From assembly GCA_003999685.1 (NCBI GenBank), contig CP021220.1, forward strand, positions 62,001-126,000: a DNA stretch of 64,000 nt. Reading direction: 5' to 3'. Each line of letters opens with the position of its first letter. The stretch's first letter is position 1. Below are positions 46,768 to 59,847 of this stretch, one piece after another. This stretch comes from Taiwanofungus camphoratus (taxonomy: Eukaryota > Basidiomycota > Agaricomycetes > Polyporales > Taiwanofungaceae). The translations under genes were made by a program, and so were the position numbers. The notes beneath the pieces were generated by a model. It ran no database searches and had not been told where the DNA came from. It saw only the letters and a list, made by a program, of their open reading frames with translations.

Positions 46768-48058
46768 TTACAGGCGAGGTTTGATCAAACTTTTCACCGA
46801 CGACGGATCCAGTACAGCCTGAGGATAAGGCAGACCGACAGTGCGAAGGTGCTCGCTTCCTCCATCAACTACAAGCACTTGGCCGGTAATGAAGCTGGCG
46901 GCATTACTGAATAGGAAAACGGTGGCATTCGCGATGTCCTTAACATCACCAAGGCGACCCATGGGTATACCGGGAACAGCTTCGGTCTCATTAGTTCTCG
47001 GTGTGAGGCGGTCTACTCCCTCCGTTCCTGCTATAGGACCGGGTGCAATAACGTTGGAGCGCACACCCTGAAGTACGAAGGTTATGAAGGTTATATCCAA
47101 AAAAAGTGAAAGAGGCGTCTTACATGTGGACCTTCTTCAACGGCAAGAACAGCAGATGCTATTCGCATTTGGTCAACCACCTCGACGGGCCGTTATCATT
47201 CGGAAAATGCTTACTGGCATCCACGGCTGCTTTAGCAGCCGAGACATGTACCTGGTACGGGGTCCCTGGTAAAATGTTCATTGACATGTCCGCCCGAGAC
47301 TAATTTAACGGACCTCTGTAATGTAACGTTGCGCTGACATGAATGTAAGACCCTTTTGAAGCTCTCACATACGGAAGCGTTGCTTTAATGGTGTTGTATG
47401 TTCCTATCTGCATTATCTGTGTCAAGTCTGTTATTTTCCAAGAAGAAAGAATATATGTACAGTGTCGATCTCGACAACGGTCCTGAATCCGTTCTCCGAA
47501 AGTCCAGAGATTGGGACCAAAAAGTTGCCGGCTGCACCTGTGGTTCGGATATCAGGAATGAAACGTCGAAGACCGTTAGCTGCATAGTAACTTACCGCAA
47601 ATGACAAAATCAATCCTTCCGAATTTCTCGATGGTTTTGGCAACGGCCTCTTGTAACTGTTTAGGGTGCCTCACATCGGCCTGTGCGGCAAGACATTGTC
47701 TTCCCGTGGCCTTGGAGAGCTCCTCCGCAGATGCATTGAGACGGTCGAGTCTAGCGTATACAGCCGAAGCCATTCGAAATCCAGCCATCTGACATCTCAG
47801 AACGCTGGGCGCACTCACTTTCGTCCCACGATTGTTGCACCAGCACCATGTCGCATCTAATGTATGTTATGACAGTGACAACAGTGACACGATAAACTTG
47901 GAAACATTGAATGAATGAACACATACGACAGCTTCGGTCATCGCTTTACATATTCCCGAACCTCCACCCGTGCAGAACAGCACCTTGCCGCTGAATAGAT
48001 CATCTTTGAATATGGTGGTTGTACCGACTACAGGAGAAACGTAGCTGGCAGATGCCAT
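46768..48058 (-). CDS. sps19: Peroxisomal 2,4-dienoyl-CoA reductase-type SDR
   Basis: NADPH-dependent reductase for unsaturated fatty acyl-CoA in beta-oxidation, inferred from similarity to Sps19/DECR2. Exons 48058-47927, 47856-47819, 47750-47596, 47537-47461, 47407-47314, 47265-47215, 47158-47124 and 47067-46768 give 293 residues. Landmarks: KVLFCTGGGSGICKAM (cofactor glycine motif), GATIVGRK, RIDFVICGAAGNFLVPI, FRTVVEIDT then IGTYNTIKATLP, HVSAAKAAVDA (the Lys of this subfamily), SNVIAPGPIAGTEG and PMGRLGDVKDIANATVFL with FITGQVLVVDGG. The C-terminus is KPRL: Pro-Arg-Leu is a weak, non-canonical variant of the peroxisomal PTS1 tripeptide. A mitochondrial form is less likely, as no presequence is visible. 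Confidence 0.88.
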
Positions 48059-50251
48059 GTATATAATCCGTAGTGGAATGTATGGAGACAAGGACTAGGA
48101 CAGCCTCAAGAAAGAGTTGCAAGGGTCGCAAAGAGTCGATATGCGAGTTGACCGCTGTCGTTATTTAGCGAGACGGGAGGCCGAGGAGTTCGGGATGCAA
48201 GCGGTCTTCGGGCATCGTCTCATTGGCAATTGGTCGCAGGTTCCCTTCAGTTTGATCTTGAATGGAACTGGTGATCTTGACCATGTATTCAGTCTCAACC
48301 TCCCGTTGATCCCATGAATATAAACCTCGCAGCCATTCAATCTGATGTAAACGCAAAACTTGACTGGTGTTACAATCGGCAAGCAGTCGAGCTCGTGTAA
48401 ATAGTCTTGTATGCCCCATGGAATGAATATCCGGCACCGCAGGTCATTTCGATCGAAGCTAACGCATGCAGAGGTCACGACGTAAGTAACAAGTATCAGT
48501 TGAAGGCGACCCCCTAGTAAGTTTCAAAGACTGCAAAATCTGTTTTACTCGATTGATCCTTCTCATTACAGTCAAAAAAGACTGCGGAGCGGTGTTACTG
48601 AGCCCGCAACTAAGCCTCACGTTATGACATACATATGCACACTGGCATGAAGTAATTAATTTACACATGCAGGTGGAAGCGACTGCAGTTGTATCAATTC
48701 GAGCTTCAAGACTGGCTCGTAGGGCAGTATGGAAATGCTCTTACCCGCAGGCTATCTAATCTCACGATCCCTTCTCGAGCCAACGGACGTGCCCCTTTAG
48801 ATGCAGAGTCCTTCGAGATCCTTACGATGAGTCTTCGTATGTAAAGACGCGTTGTCTTTCACACAAAAGACTCCGGGGCCAGGCGTGGCTATCACGTCGA
48901 CAGTGTGTCCGTTCCGCGAAGGACAGATAGGCAGGTCCTATCTCTAGATCTCGAGCAGAATGGCTTTGCTCACTCCCGATTGAAGGTCTTTCAAAATTGG
49001 TGCATCTGCATGTATGTCCCGCAGTCCAACTAGATCTAATTTCGATTCAGCCTTTTTTTTTGCCTGCAGTCCGAACGCTCGAGCATTCTTCCTCGGCATC
49101 CATGCAAACACTACTGAGAATGATCAATGTACATGATAGATGCGTATTTTGCACAATTGGTTGAGCCTTGAAGGGATTGGTTCGCGTCCAAGGTGGTGTT
49201 GACACCAAAGACCGGGCCGTCACGATAATGAAGGTCGGCATGTCTTGCGTATGCTCCTGAAAGTTTCGAATAACGATGGTAGCTGCGCAACCGTCATGAC
49301 CAAGTAAGTAGCCCTTTCAGTAAAATCAAATTGGGGATTGGAAGGTATGTCAGGCTTGTGTGGGCTCCTCAGGAAGCAATGTCTCGTGGTGCGCATTGCG
49401 TAGTTGGTGGGCTTGCACGCCTCAAGGTCGTTACGGCTTCTCGAGATCGAAGGAACCCCCTTGCTGGTCTTCCTGACACAGTTGGAAAGCACCGTGCCCC
49501 ACGTTCGGCAGAAGTTATGATCGTCATTGAATTGAAGATGCGAGTGGAATCCACAGGCCACTTCTGCGTGACGAAGAGCCCAGACCCTGAACTTTGATAA
49601 CTGCACTGGTCGCAAAGGACGGAGCGATCTACCTTCACAGTTCATTGACAGCCCACAAAAACCTTATCCATATCTCAATCGGAAAACCGCTATTCAGTAA
49701 CAGACCACGGAAGCTGCGGAGTCTGTACGTGCCTACCCAGGTAGAGGCCGTGGACGTTTATAGTAATGCACGTACGCTAGTAGAGCTTCGGCCACTTTTG
49801 CTTTCTAAACATATCGCTGGCGGCGGACTTGCATTAGATGCTAACGACCTTTCTGTAGACAAGAAACCATACCTTAAAGGCAAGGTGGGACACCCCCGTC
49901 GGCGACTAGGTGGTCTTCTGATCAGGCTAGGTTGGCTTAGGACCGCTCTCGCGCCGAGGCCGCATCAAAATCACGTAAAGAGGATGGAGATATTACATGA
50001 ATCCGAGGCAATCGCGAGTATGGATAGATAGCGTCTACAGGTCATGAGACAGGCAAAACGGAAAGTGCAAGGATGATACATGAGTGTATGTGGATGCGCA
50101 CTACATAGTCTGGCGTAAAGCAAGATCAAGCGAGGCAATATAGACAAGGACAACGGATGACAACGGCCAGGCGAGTCAATTCCGGAGCAGCAAGCCAACT
50201 TGGAGACTCGGGGTTTTATAGTTTGTCCTGCAAATCGTGACCTCGGCCGCT
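48059..50251. other. Intergenic, about 2.2 kb, no gene supported
   Basis: One stretch at about 48672-48840 looks exon-like on the plus strand (acceptor before it, GTAAAG after it, frame open throughout), but I could not extend it into a gene. The frame at 49594-50031 has no recognisable content. Confidence 0.35.
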
Positions 50252-51950
50252 TCAAGAGCGTCCATCGAATCTAGCCCTCTCCCAATATCCTATTTGGGAT
50301 GCAGATTCGTGCCCCGAGCCAGAGCTCGAAGGCGATGTGCCGTCTACCGAAGTCGATTGGACAGGTAGCGTAGAGATAGATTGAATAGAAGGTGACATGC
50401 GATGCGAATTTGAAGTGGCGCGGTAATGCGATGGCCATTGACTCAGGGTTTGTGCTCCAGAGACATAGGAAGAACTGGTGGGAGGAGGAAGAATGTTGGT
50501 ATGCAAGAAACTGCTCTGTTCATGGCCTCCGTTCTGTCTCCCCGTTACTGAAAACATTCCGCGCTGCATATGAGCGGAGGATGAATGGGCATAGTCGTTA
50601 AGGCCGCTTTGGTGCGACGTCGGAGATGGGACCGACTCTGCACTTCTCTGAGGTGGCGACTGGCTCGGGAAAAATGCAGAAGTGAGTGTTGGAAATGCAG
50701 AGTTGGGGAATTGAGTAACAGAAGCCCCGGAGCTGCTTGAAGCGGTAGACGAGGCGGTACTTGACCACGGACGATTAGGCAACTGAGGTGAATACGCGTC
50801 TGTCCTGTCAGTTGACGTAGCACTTGGGTTGCTTGACCTCTGACGAGCTACGTTGATATCTAACGCAGGCAGGACGGGCCAGCTCGACCGTCCTGGATCT
50901 CCTCGGCTTCCATCCCTGGAAGACTCCCACAAGCTATGACTTGCTCGGGGGTCCTGTGACGAGTAAACGGAAGGATGATGAACTGAATGAGAATACCCAT
51001 GGGACATGGTGCCAGAATCGACGAGAGGCGACAGCCGCAGCGAATTGATGTTCGCTGCAGCCAACGCACTATCCGCAGACGACGATAGGCTCGTGCGGTG
51101 TTGTGCGAATGGTGCAGAGGCAAGATCTGGAGACGAATAAGAATATGCTACAGACGCGTTAGGAGAAACGAAGTCGGGGCTGCTCTCATATGACGGGGAT
51201 GCGCCTGTGGCATGCGGCGGTGGATATTGATAGCCTGCTCCCGAGGGACTGTGCATAGGATCATCACTATCGATGGGAGATGTGTCCTCGAGGGGACTGT
51301 CCTCTACGTCGGCACTCAAAGAATCTGGTGGCGAGTTCTGGCCAGGATCTGACTTGCGCTTCTTGCGCGAGTTGTTCGGGCGTCGGCGGTACACATAATC
51401 CGGATATTTGTTGTTGAAGGTATCTTTCAGCTTCTTGGCTTGATCGAGGTAGAACTTTTTCTCGGACTAGGAGCCCATATTAGGAGCGGTCATGCTGGAA
51501 GCTTGATACGGCTTACCATGTCCATTGCACTCCATTCTTTGCTCAGAATCTTGCTGATGTCTCCTGTACGCATCATCTGATTCGCAGCAGAGATCTGCGG
51601 TCGCCTTCTCCGAGCGAAGATCATGAACGCGTTCATTGGCCGCTTAGGGCTCCCGTCAGCGTTCAACGTCTGCGAAGTCAGTGCAAGGTGCGGATCATCT
51701 TTGGGGAAAAACATCAAGACTAGGCCAAGATTGATCGTCGTCGCTCACCTGCGGAGTCGGAATCATCCTTCGTGGAGTGAAAATATTGATTGTAGCTGGT
51801 GCTTGTTTCTGAGCCAGACACAAAGGGCTCTCTGTCGTGTCGACCGCGTACGTCGCGCTCTCCGCGGGGGAGACCGGGTGTTGTCGACGTGTTGAAGTAC
51901 ACGGTCGGAGCAGTCGCATATCGACCGGAATTCATTGGGCGGACAGACAC
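50252..51950 (-). CDS. HMG-box transcription factor
   Basis: Three exons, 51950-51749, 51698-51517 and 51466-50252, encode 532 residues. The HMG box lies near residues 85-160, built across the second intron: PKRPMNAFMIFARRRRPQIS, GDISKILSKEWSAMDM, then SEKKFYLDQAKKLKDTF and KYPDYVYRRRPNNSRKKRK. The RPMNAFM start and PDYVYRRRP end are those of sequence-specific SOX/MATA-type boxes, not of the non-specific chromatin HMGB class. The rest is rich in Ser, Pro and Tyr and probably disordered, with possible activation function. In basidiomycetes such factors act in mating, fruiting or stress programmes; nothing in the neighbourhood (no homeodomain, pheromone or receptor gene seen) ties this one to a mating locus. 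Confidence 0.92.
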
Positions 51951-54900
51951 GAAATGTTGAGCTGGACGAATGAACAGAGGTGGAAGAAAGGGAGAGGAGA
52001 CGCAGTATAATCGGGCGTACTAAGGCGTCCGGGTAGACGCTGGACAAAGGGGAAAAGATGGCTGCTATTGCTCGTATCAGCGAGAGCGAGGAAGCCGGTT
52101 TTGAATGGCCAGTCGAGGCGGTCGAGGGAAGGTTAGTCAAAGTATATCTTGTATCCATTCGGAGAACCAGCAGGCCTTGACATACAGGCATGAAACCGCC
52201 GGGCACACAGGCACGCTGGGCCAATTGGAGTCTGTGGTCATAGTGAGATGACCAGAATCTGGCGAATGTTCGAAAGGTGCCGGATTTGCCCTCTTGGTTT
52301 GCCTTTTTGGATTCTGTCTAGGCTACGGGTTCCCGCATCTGGCTAGCATCGAATCCAGCGTCACACCTTCCCGGCAACAGCGCCCAGAAACGACTGAGTC
52401 TCCTGACATGCTAGCATAAAAACGTCCAGATGCAGCCAACTCACAGCGTGCCAGCCCCACCCTCTACCCTGTAGGACACCGGGTAGCAGGCGTGTCAGGA
52501 ATTGTGTAGCGTCTTGAGTTTCTGCACCCCACGTAGATTTCCTTCTGCAATCCATCAGACACATCAGGCGCGTCCCGAGTCGACAAGCGCAGTCGTCACA
52601 GCATTCTGGGGTGAAACAAAAGGTAGTGTGGTTCATCGTGGGACATGCACCTACCTGGTCCTGTTCGCGGCGGAGAATCAAGCACTTCGCGGAATACGAG
52701 CCCAATCTCATGATCTCCGCTTTTGGAAAGCCAGGATGGAACGAACGAGCGATGCGCCGTTGGCGTCAACTTCCTCGCCGCCGCAACATGGACCACTTCC
52801 TAGTACTGTCCTGCCTTTGGCCTACTACTCACGCTGGCCGTCTGTGACCTGCTGCAGCAATCAGCGCAGAGCCTTCCGCGGTCGGTATCTCCCGCCTGTG
52901 AATGCATCAGGTCCTCAGGCTTCTTGTGCTGCATGCCGAATGCACCCCGTTCGGCATTATTATTCTCTTCACGCAGCCAAATGGCCCTTGCAGCTGAGAA
53001 CCGATATTGCGAGGTTGCATGATCCTCAGCTGCGGTGATCTTCAGAAATGATCTGGTTCTCCACTTCATTTGGAGATCCCCTGCACTCGTTTCGATAGGC
53101 CGCGGTCTGCCACGTGAGCATATCTCTGATGGGCTGCAGTGCTGGGCTCGAAAGCGTCCTCGATCAAGTTTTATGTTGCCAGGCAGGTCTCATTGGACCT
53201 GTCCAGCGCAGGGGGCAAGGGCCATCTCGAACGCACGCACTCCGTGTGGACTACGAAACGAAACACACACGCGCTCGGCCAGTGCTGATGGTCAGCTCTC
53301 GCCCATGACAGCGCTTGTGGCATCGGAGTCCCCGTTCTTTCGAAGCCTGATCCAGAACCCTTTAGTACTTACGTCCGCCATGCCCCACCCCCCACCCAAC
53401 GCTTGGTCTTCGCGCGGGTGTCTTCCGAGTTATTACCATTTCGTTGCACGCGAGCAATCGTTCAGTATCGCAACGTTCTCGCAAATGAGGACAAACGAAG
53501 CGTAAATTAAACTACACACGCCCCTTGGCATCCGCGTCCCTCTCGGTAGGTCACTTGATCCAAGTCGGGCCAACGGGTCACTTGCCCAGACAAGCGTCTT
53601 CACGACCAGTGAGAATTCTGCCATTTCAAGTGTCATCAACAAGGAACACGGTAGGTCTTTCTAGTCATACGATGACGCCAACTAGTGCGCTACACCTCTT
53701 GGTTTTCTCCCACCGTCAGCGTCCCAAGGATATCGATATCAGATAACCCAAGATGGTAATATGCTTCCTGCGCAGAAGCCGACAGGAATGGGAGGCACCT
53801 GGGTTATTCGGGGGTTTACATGCGCTGTTAGTCGCTGTTGGAAGCGGTGCAAGGCTCGCGGAGGTATTCTGCCTTTTGCGCATCCCGAGCTCGAGGTCCG
53901 ACATATACCGTCCGCTTGATTTCCGTCCGTGAGCTATCGGGAAAAGGCTCCGATCGACGAGAGTCGAAGATGAACTGACGCACACGCTCCACCCTCGGAC
54001 ATGCTGAGTGCAGGAATCAAGACGCTAGATAGATCGTAGCAGACAAAAGAGACATGTGACGGTGTCTTCCACGCAAGGAGTTGCCTCGCTCGTTGATCAT
54101 CCGGCCACACTCAGGCGTGTCAACGAAAACCCGGTGAGAACAACACAGAGGGGCGCAGCGAGACGCATAGTCATGGGGCTTTACAATTACCTACCTGCCT
54201 TGCTTGGAACGACAGGCACAGGGCCTGCATGTGACCTCAGAAAGTCCTGTGATGGGATATATCTGTGCTCTTGATGTCATCGACGCAAGCAGAGATGAAG
54301 GTGGCCGTAAATACTGTGTCACCGCTCAGGGTTTGCAACCTGTTTGGTCCTGGCGCAGAAGAGGCTTGGTGAATGACATCCAATCGAACCGTCTGCTTAC
54401 TGCACAACTTGTGGAGCCCTCCGGCTCGAGCATCGCCGTCCGGACAGCAGACAAGGTTCTTGGCTCAAGCGCAGACGCAGGAGAAGCGCAGGGATCATGC
54501 GATGAAACGAGGGTCAGTAGACCTACGGAAGACACATTTACAGCCCGCGGCCGATGCTGTCATGTCATCTTATGCGAACAAGGAATCAGAATCGAAACAG
54601 GCCGTAGTATTGTTAGACTTACTGATTGATAATTGGGACGTTGTGAATAAAGGCCTCAAATTTGTTTGTTTGCTACTAACGTTAAGTGCGCGAACAATAT
54701 AGAAACTCGGCTAGGTGGTGACGGTGCAATATTCATAAGTATAGTGCCGCAGAGCGAGACTATTTACCCCCATTTTCTCAGGTCACTGGGTATGTGATAT
54801 CCACATCTAAGCTGTCCTTGTCTGGTGATGAGCAAAAAATAACCGAATGGGATTACCAGCGATTTGTAAAGATCGTGAAAAATACTGATGTCACGCTTAC

Positions 54901-56267
54901 CGCATCCATTGCGTGTCCAGCCTCCACAAATGAGACGCTGTCAAAAGCTTCAGTAATCGAACTTACCATTGCGCGCCCAGGGGGATCGTTTATGAGGCCT
55001 CATTGTTGAAGCGAGGGCCTTGCCTCTCGCCTCTCGAACCTAGTCCTGGCGTCAGATTCATAATGATGGACGCGTGGTGTGGAGTGGTGCCCTCATTACA
55101 TTGTACTTGCTACCGCGAGGCTTCGCAGGGCTTCATGGACTTGACTGATATGAGCAGTCGGAACCCTATATGGCGTGAGTCCATGATGGCAACGGGCTGG
55201 ACTCCGGTCATGGTGTAGGTCTTGAATGACATTCGAATGATGGAATATCTAGAAGGCGGTGTGCCTTTTGCATGGCACACTTTAGCTGGAATGAGGCCAC
55301 AGATATGTTAAGATAATTCTGCATGATGACGATCGATAACGTCCTGGATACTAAAGATCCAGAGCCCTGCAAACCTTCCATGAGATGGCAGCTCGCACCG
55401 GACAGTGTGTAGGAAAGCGCATTACTTTCCTTCTGATAGGAGAACCACATGAAATCCCTGCTACACAGGTCACGAAGCCGAACAGTAGACTACCTACCCA
55501 TACCGCAAGATTCAACGTCCACGAGCAAGAGGCAGAGGTACCGAGTTTCTGAAAAGTATACCTAGGTGCTCCCATAACGTGAACCACGCACCTTGTCGGC
55601 ATGACATTGTTTTGCTTATCGTAGCTCCAACGTTAACCCCCCGGACGTTCCAGAAATACTTATCAGAGGCGTTGTCACATGGACTGACTCTGACAGTCCA
55701 AAACCATGGTGGACGATGGCGACAACTTTCTTTCGGGAGTAGCAAGGTAGATGTCTCGCAATCAGCAGAAGGGTGTCAATACCGGAACCCCAAGAAACAC
55801 TGCATACATGTACTCATCTACGGCACGGCAACTGAAGGGCAGCCGCCGACTCATCGTTCGCTGGAACGCGACGGTACATAAGGCTATAGAGCCAGCGCCC
55901 ATAGCTCTCAGCGGTTATCCGAGTCGTTGTGCGCCGCAGCGCTATTGCACGCTCGAGTTGATTACATGTCGCGTGCTTCATCAGATTCGTTTACTGAACT
56001 TGATATTGTCTTTGCGACTACCGCATGAGTACACTGGAGCTCGTCATGCGAATACCTTACAACGATTGTCGTTTTGAAGGTCGATTGCACTAAATGAAAG
56101 CTCTTCAAATGTTTGGAGGTTTGTCACCGCTCGGTTTGCCATCTTAGGTATTGTGGGAAACTCGGTAGTCCTCTCAGTCTGCATCTGCCATCAGTGGCTT
56201 TGGCAAGAATAAGGCGAGTTGGGGAGGTCGAAAATCGTATACAGACACCAACTCGAGCCGTCCAGAT
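51951..56267. other. Intergenic, about 4.3 kb, no gene supported
   Basis: The longest gene-free stretch. Frames such as 52502-53038, 53035-53505, 54204-54629 and 54794-55009 overlap on several strands and lack domains. I see no tRNA or clear repeat either. It may contain regulatory sequence of the HMG-box gene, non-coding transcripts or decayed elements. Confidence 0.4.
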
Positions 56268-57805
56268 ATGAGAGATCGGATTCTTGATGCTAGTAAGACT
56301 TGCTTTTCATTATCTGGCCCCGTATAGAACGTTATCCCAATCACCAGACTTTCCTCGCACGGCCGATCAACGGGTTTATCACCTTGGTATTCGAGCGGGA
56401 GAAGTTTCTAATCGAATTGTGAGTGAAAAGTTCTGAGCTCGAATGTGCGGATTATGCTCATATATCACTTAGGTCACAGTAGGGGCGCCGTCTCGTGCAC
56501 ACGGCATAGCATCACACCTAGATCCTTCACCAAAGCCATTCACGCTACGCTCGGAACGTGGATTTACCACCATTACAGGACGGTATAAGAACATCCCAGT
56601 CTCCATAGTGAGTATAGGGATGGGACACCCTAATGCAGACTTTTTTGTGAGGGAGGTAAGAGAATGTCTTAGCGGTGATATGGTTGTCGTAAGGTCAATG
56701 GGAACGAGTTTCTGCCAACTTCAATTTTATACAACGCCACTAACATCCAGAAATGCTCCTATTTGGAAGGTTAGGATCCTGTGGTGCTCTCGTCGATGTA
56801 CCAGTTGGGACGGTTGTAGTGCCGAGAGCCAGCATCGCCGTTACAAGAAATTATGATTTCAATTTCACCACTGGTGACTCAGATCAAGTTCCTTATAGAA
56901 TCAGCAAACCAGTATGTACTCGCGTGACCCTCCCGCTTACTTGTTGACGAATGTCACTCGTTACAGGTTCCTGCTGATTCCGAGCTCCACCTAGCAGTAA
57001 GTTTTCGTTATTTGTCCCTCGATATATATCGCTATAGATGCTGAACTCTGGACAGCTTTGCAATGCATTACAGAACACCTGTCCTTCTACCTCTCAGATG
57101 AACGTGATTGACAACGTTCTGAATGCATCCGCAGACAGGTCTGTACATGTTCTCTGTCAATCTCATGAGGGCCTTCTGAACACCAGTCAAGTTTTTATTC
57201 GTCACAAGGAAGACAAACGTCTTTTCCGGATCACAACGCTAATTTAATAAAGCAGTTGATGTCAGTCCACGCAGACCTGGCAACTTTGGAGGTGCTTGAC
57301 GAATCTTTGATTGTTCGTGACGCGCGACAGTCACTTATGTCGTGATTCCATTGTCCAGATGGAGACTTTTCACATCCTACATCTCGCCGCCAGTTGGCCC
57401 ACCTCTGTGCCCGCTGAACCCGCCATGACCCCTCCGCTCAGCACACTTCCAGTCTCACCGGTCATATCGCCGTTGCATACTCCATCTGTTCAGCAGCAAC
57501 CTCGAGACCTCCATAATTCTGCTACTCAAGGAAAGCCAACATCGCATATCAAGGCAGCTGCAGCACAAATGGTGTTTGCGTCACGAACTTCGCAGGAATT
57601 CATTACACCTCAACAAGTCGCGGAGCTAGAGGCTTGGTGTGGACGAGCAGTACTCGAAGCTCTCGTAGGATTTCATATTGATTCAGATGTAAGTGTTTGC
57701 TTCACTGTATTACTTCTACATGAAGATCGGTATCTCAATTGCGGACATTGCACATTAATGCAGAAGCTCCATGATGAGGCGGGAAGTGTATGGGAGTTGA
57801 AATGA
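56268..57805 (+). CDS. Uridine phosphorylase
   Basis: Reversible phosphorolysis of uridine to uracil and ribose-1-phosphate in pyrimidine salvage; phosphorylase family 1. Nine exons: 56268-56292, 56348-56418, 56473-56693, 56770-56911, 56967-56996, 57056-57138, 57192-57291, 57359-57688 and 57764-57805, giving 347 residues. Landmarks: MRDRILDANFPRTADQRVYHLG, where the first residues are joined by splicing, and VTVGAPSRAHGIASHL (phosphate site). They continue with RGFTTITGRYKNIPVSIVS, GMGHPNADFFVREVR, RLGSCGALVDVPVGTVVVPR, TRNYDFNFTTG and ATLEMETFHILHLAASWP (nucleoside-binding Met-Glu). A Pro/Ser/Gln-rich insert of about 50 residues follows that last motif before the final helices, as in several fungal members. 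The fifth exon is only 30 nt. The acceptor at 57055 was chosen over 57038; both keep frame. Confidence 0.92.
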
Positions 57806-58164
57806 TGTGATGTGGGTAACGCGTGAGGCTATTTAATACTGTACAACATCAAAGCTCAGGCCGACAAGTGAACTCTTGAAGGTGATGATGATTCTCGATT
57901 GATGTCGGCCTGCAGCAATGAAATCCGCTTGGGGATGGCATGGAAGCCAAAAGTCAAACTGCGTATTAAATAAGTTTGGTTCAAGTCACATCTCAATCCT
58001 TTCCTCTTCCTTCAACTGAAGTCATACATCCACTGACCGTGGTCATGAATCATCCTGCTGAAGCACATAACGTATCATCGAGGGACTGGTTATAATCCTT
58101 CTCATAGTACAAAAAGGTGATAAATTTATCTGAACATACTGGCCAAGTCCGGAAACCACAAGAC
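57806..58164. other. Spacer between uridine phosphorylase and tRNA-Asp
   Basis: 359 bp; probable 3' untranslated region, nothing else seen. Confidence 0.35.
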
Positions 58165-58245
58165 TCCCTGGCGGGGAGTCGAAACCCGCTTTCGCGCGTC
58201 CGGACTAATGACAGGCGCGTGTACTAACCGATATACTACCAGGGA
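58165..58245 (-). tRNA. tRNA-Asp (anticodon GUC) with short intron
   Basis: The reverse complement has acceptor stem TCCCTGG/CCAGGGA, D arm TAGTATATCGGTTAGTACA, anticodon stem CGCGC/GCGCG with C-T-GTC-A, and T arm GCGGG-TTTCGAC-TCCCCGC. Anticodon GTC is at 58210-58212. Nine or ten extra nucleotides right after position 37 form the intron. Confidence 0.94.
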
Positions 58246-59847
58246 TAGTGCAAGGTCGTTCGCAAATCATTATCAATGGCTCAGAGCCTTGATGGTGATT
58301 AGTGTGGTAATCATGATATTTACATGACTTATTCCGAAGCGTTTCGACTCTCGAGACGTTAATAGCCCAAGAACGACAATGCTCTCTGCACAGCAGTTAT
58401 AGGCATGCTGATGCGGGCTGATGCAAACCTTTTGATAACGTCCACTCTTATGGCCGCTTTACCACACACATCGTTCCTCGGCCGCCGGCATCATTTCCAA
58501 ACATAAGGCAATAATAGACATGTCCCGTTAAAAAATCGCCATGCATTTTTTGGAGTCAAGGATAGCACCCACCAGAGATTGCAATTACAACGCAATAAAG
58601 ACCGTCTGCACTGCACAGTCCGAGAACATGGCGGACGGTTAATCAATATACCGCGGTCAGATTTCCGATGGATCTTGCGGACACTGTTAATGAGGTTATG
58701 CTCCGTTTGCATGATCAGCACCTAAAGAGAGCGTTTTACACGAGGGCGCATTAGCTTCGTGCTCCAAAAGCATCCGTCAGCCAATGTCCGTATGAACGAT
58801 TGTTATAGATCCAGCCCTGCCAACAGATGGGCGGTATTTTTACGCCATTTGTGAGGCACAAATGAAAGCTATGTTCCATGCGGGAATGACTTCGTGGAAG
58901 TACGCGCGCAGGTAATAGCCTGTATGGCATGGAGCTTGATATGAACCCCAGAATACAGCGTGATTCCACAAGGAGAGATCGGGATCAGTGTGTTACAAAG
59001 CGCCACTTCGTTCGAATTGAATTACGAAGAATCTGCACTGCCTAATTTGAATCCGCAAATCTGTAATCATCCAAAGGTATACAGTACGAACTCACGCGGG
59101 AAGAGAGACGCTTATCTGGATAAGGAGTGATAAGAGCTTGTTTGAATCAATATGTACCTAGTATACTCGGCACGATAAACTGTGGCCCATAATAGTTCAA
59201 AACCGGTATATCGGGTCGACGTAGCAGGAATAAGTGCCAGCGCTGTGATGGTGATTATTCAAACTAGATCCTGCCTCGGTAGTGGATGATACAGGACAAT
59301 GCATCGCTTGCTCTTCTCTAAACCCCGAGAGATAGGGCGTTCCATTGCCCCAACACACAATCTGGATTAAGTCAAAATGTAAACAATATTAGACATACTA
59401 GCGAACAATAGTAGAATACCTCCTTTGCCGCCGCCGCACAGTTGTTATAGGCAGTAGCAGCATGCACTTAGATCGATTGCTCACATATCTAGTTGACAAC
59501 AAAATCAGTAAATAGTACAGTAACATCCAAAGCGAACCACTTTCTGGCGTAGAATACCGCCATCTAGGCGGACATGTAAGATGCAATCAATCTTGACGCT
59601 GCTGACGGTCCGACGTTATGAAAGAATATTAATATTATGCTTGGACTGTACCTATCGACCTGTCTCCTCTGATACATCGAGATTGAATCGACAACTCATT
59701 GAGTTCATATGGAAGACACATCTCCTTGCGTTCTTGTGAGACTGTAGTGCCTTCCTGTTCGAGATTTCTACTTCTCAATCCATACGAGCGATAGCCGCAC
59801 TCAATTGCTGCGAATGCATAATTAATACACGAATGTATCGAGAAACA
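58246..59847. other. Intergenic, about 1.6 kb, no gene supported
   Basis: AT-rich sequence with short frames only. No recognisable domain, repeat or RNA gene. Confidence 0.4.

Noticed and set aside
48672-48840. Exon-like stretch (WKRLQLYQFELQDWLVGQYG) between an AG acceptor and a GTAAAG donor
   Set aside because: No flanking exons could be joined and no family was recognised with confidence; may be a gene relic.
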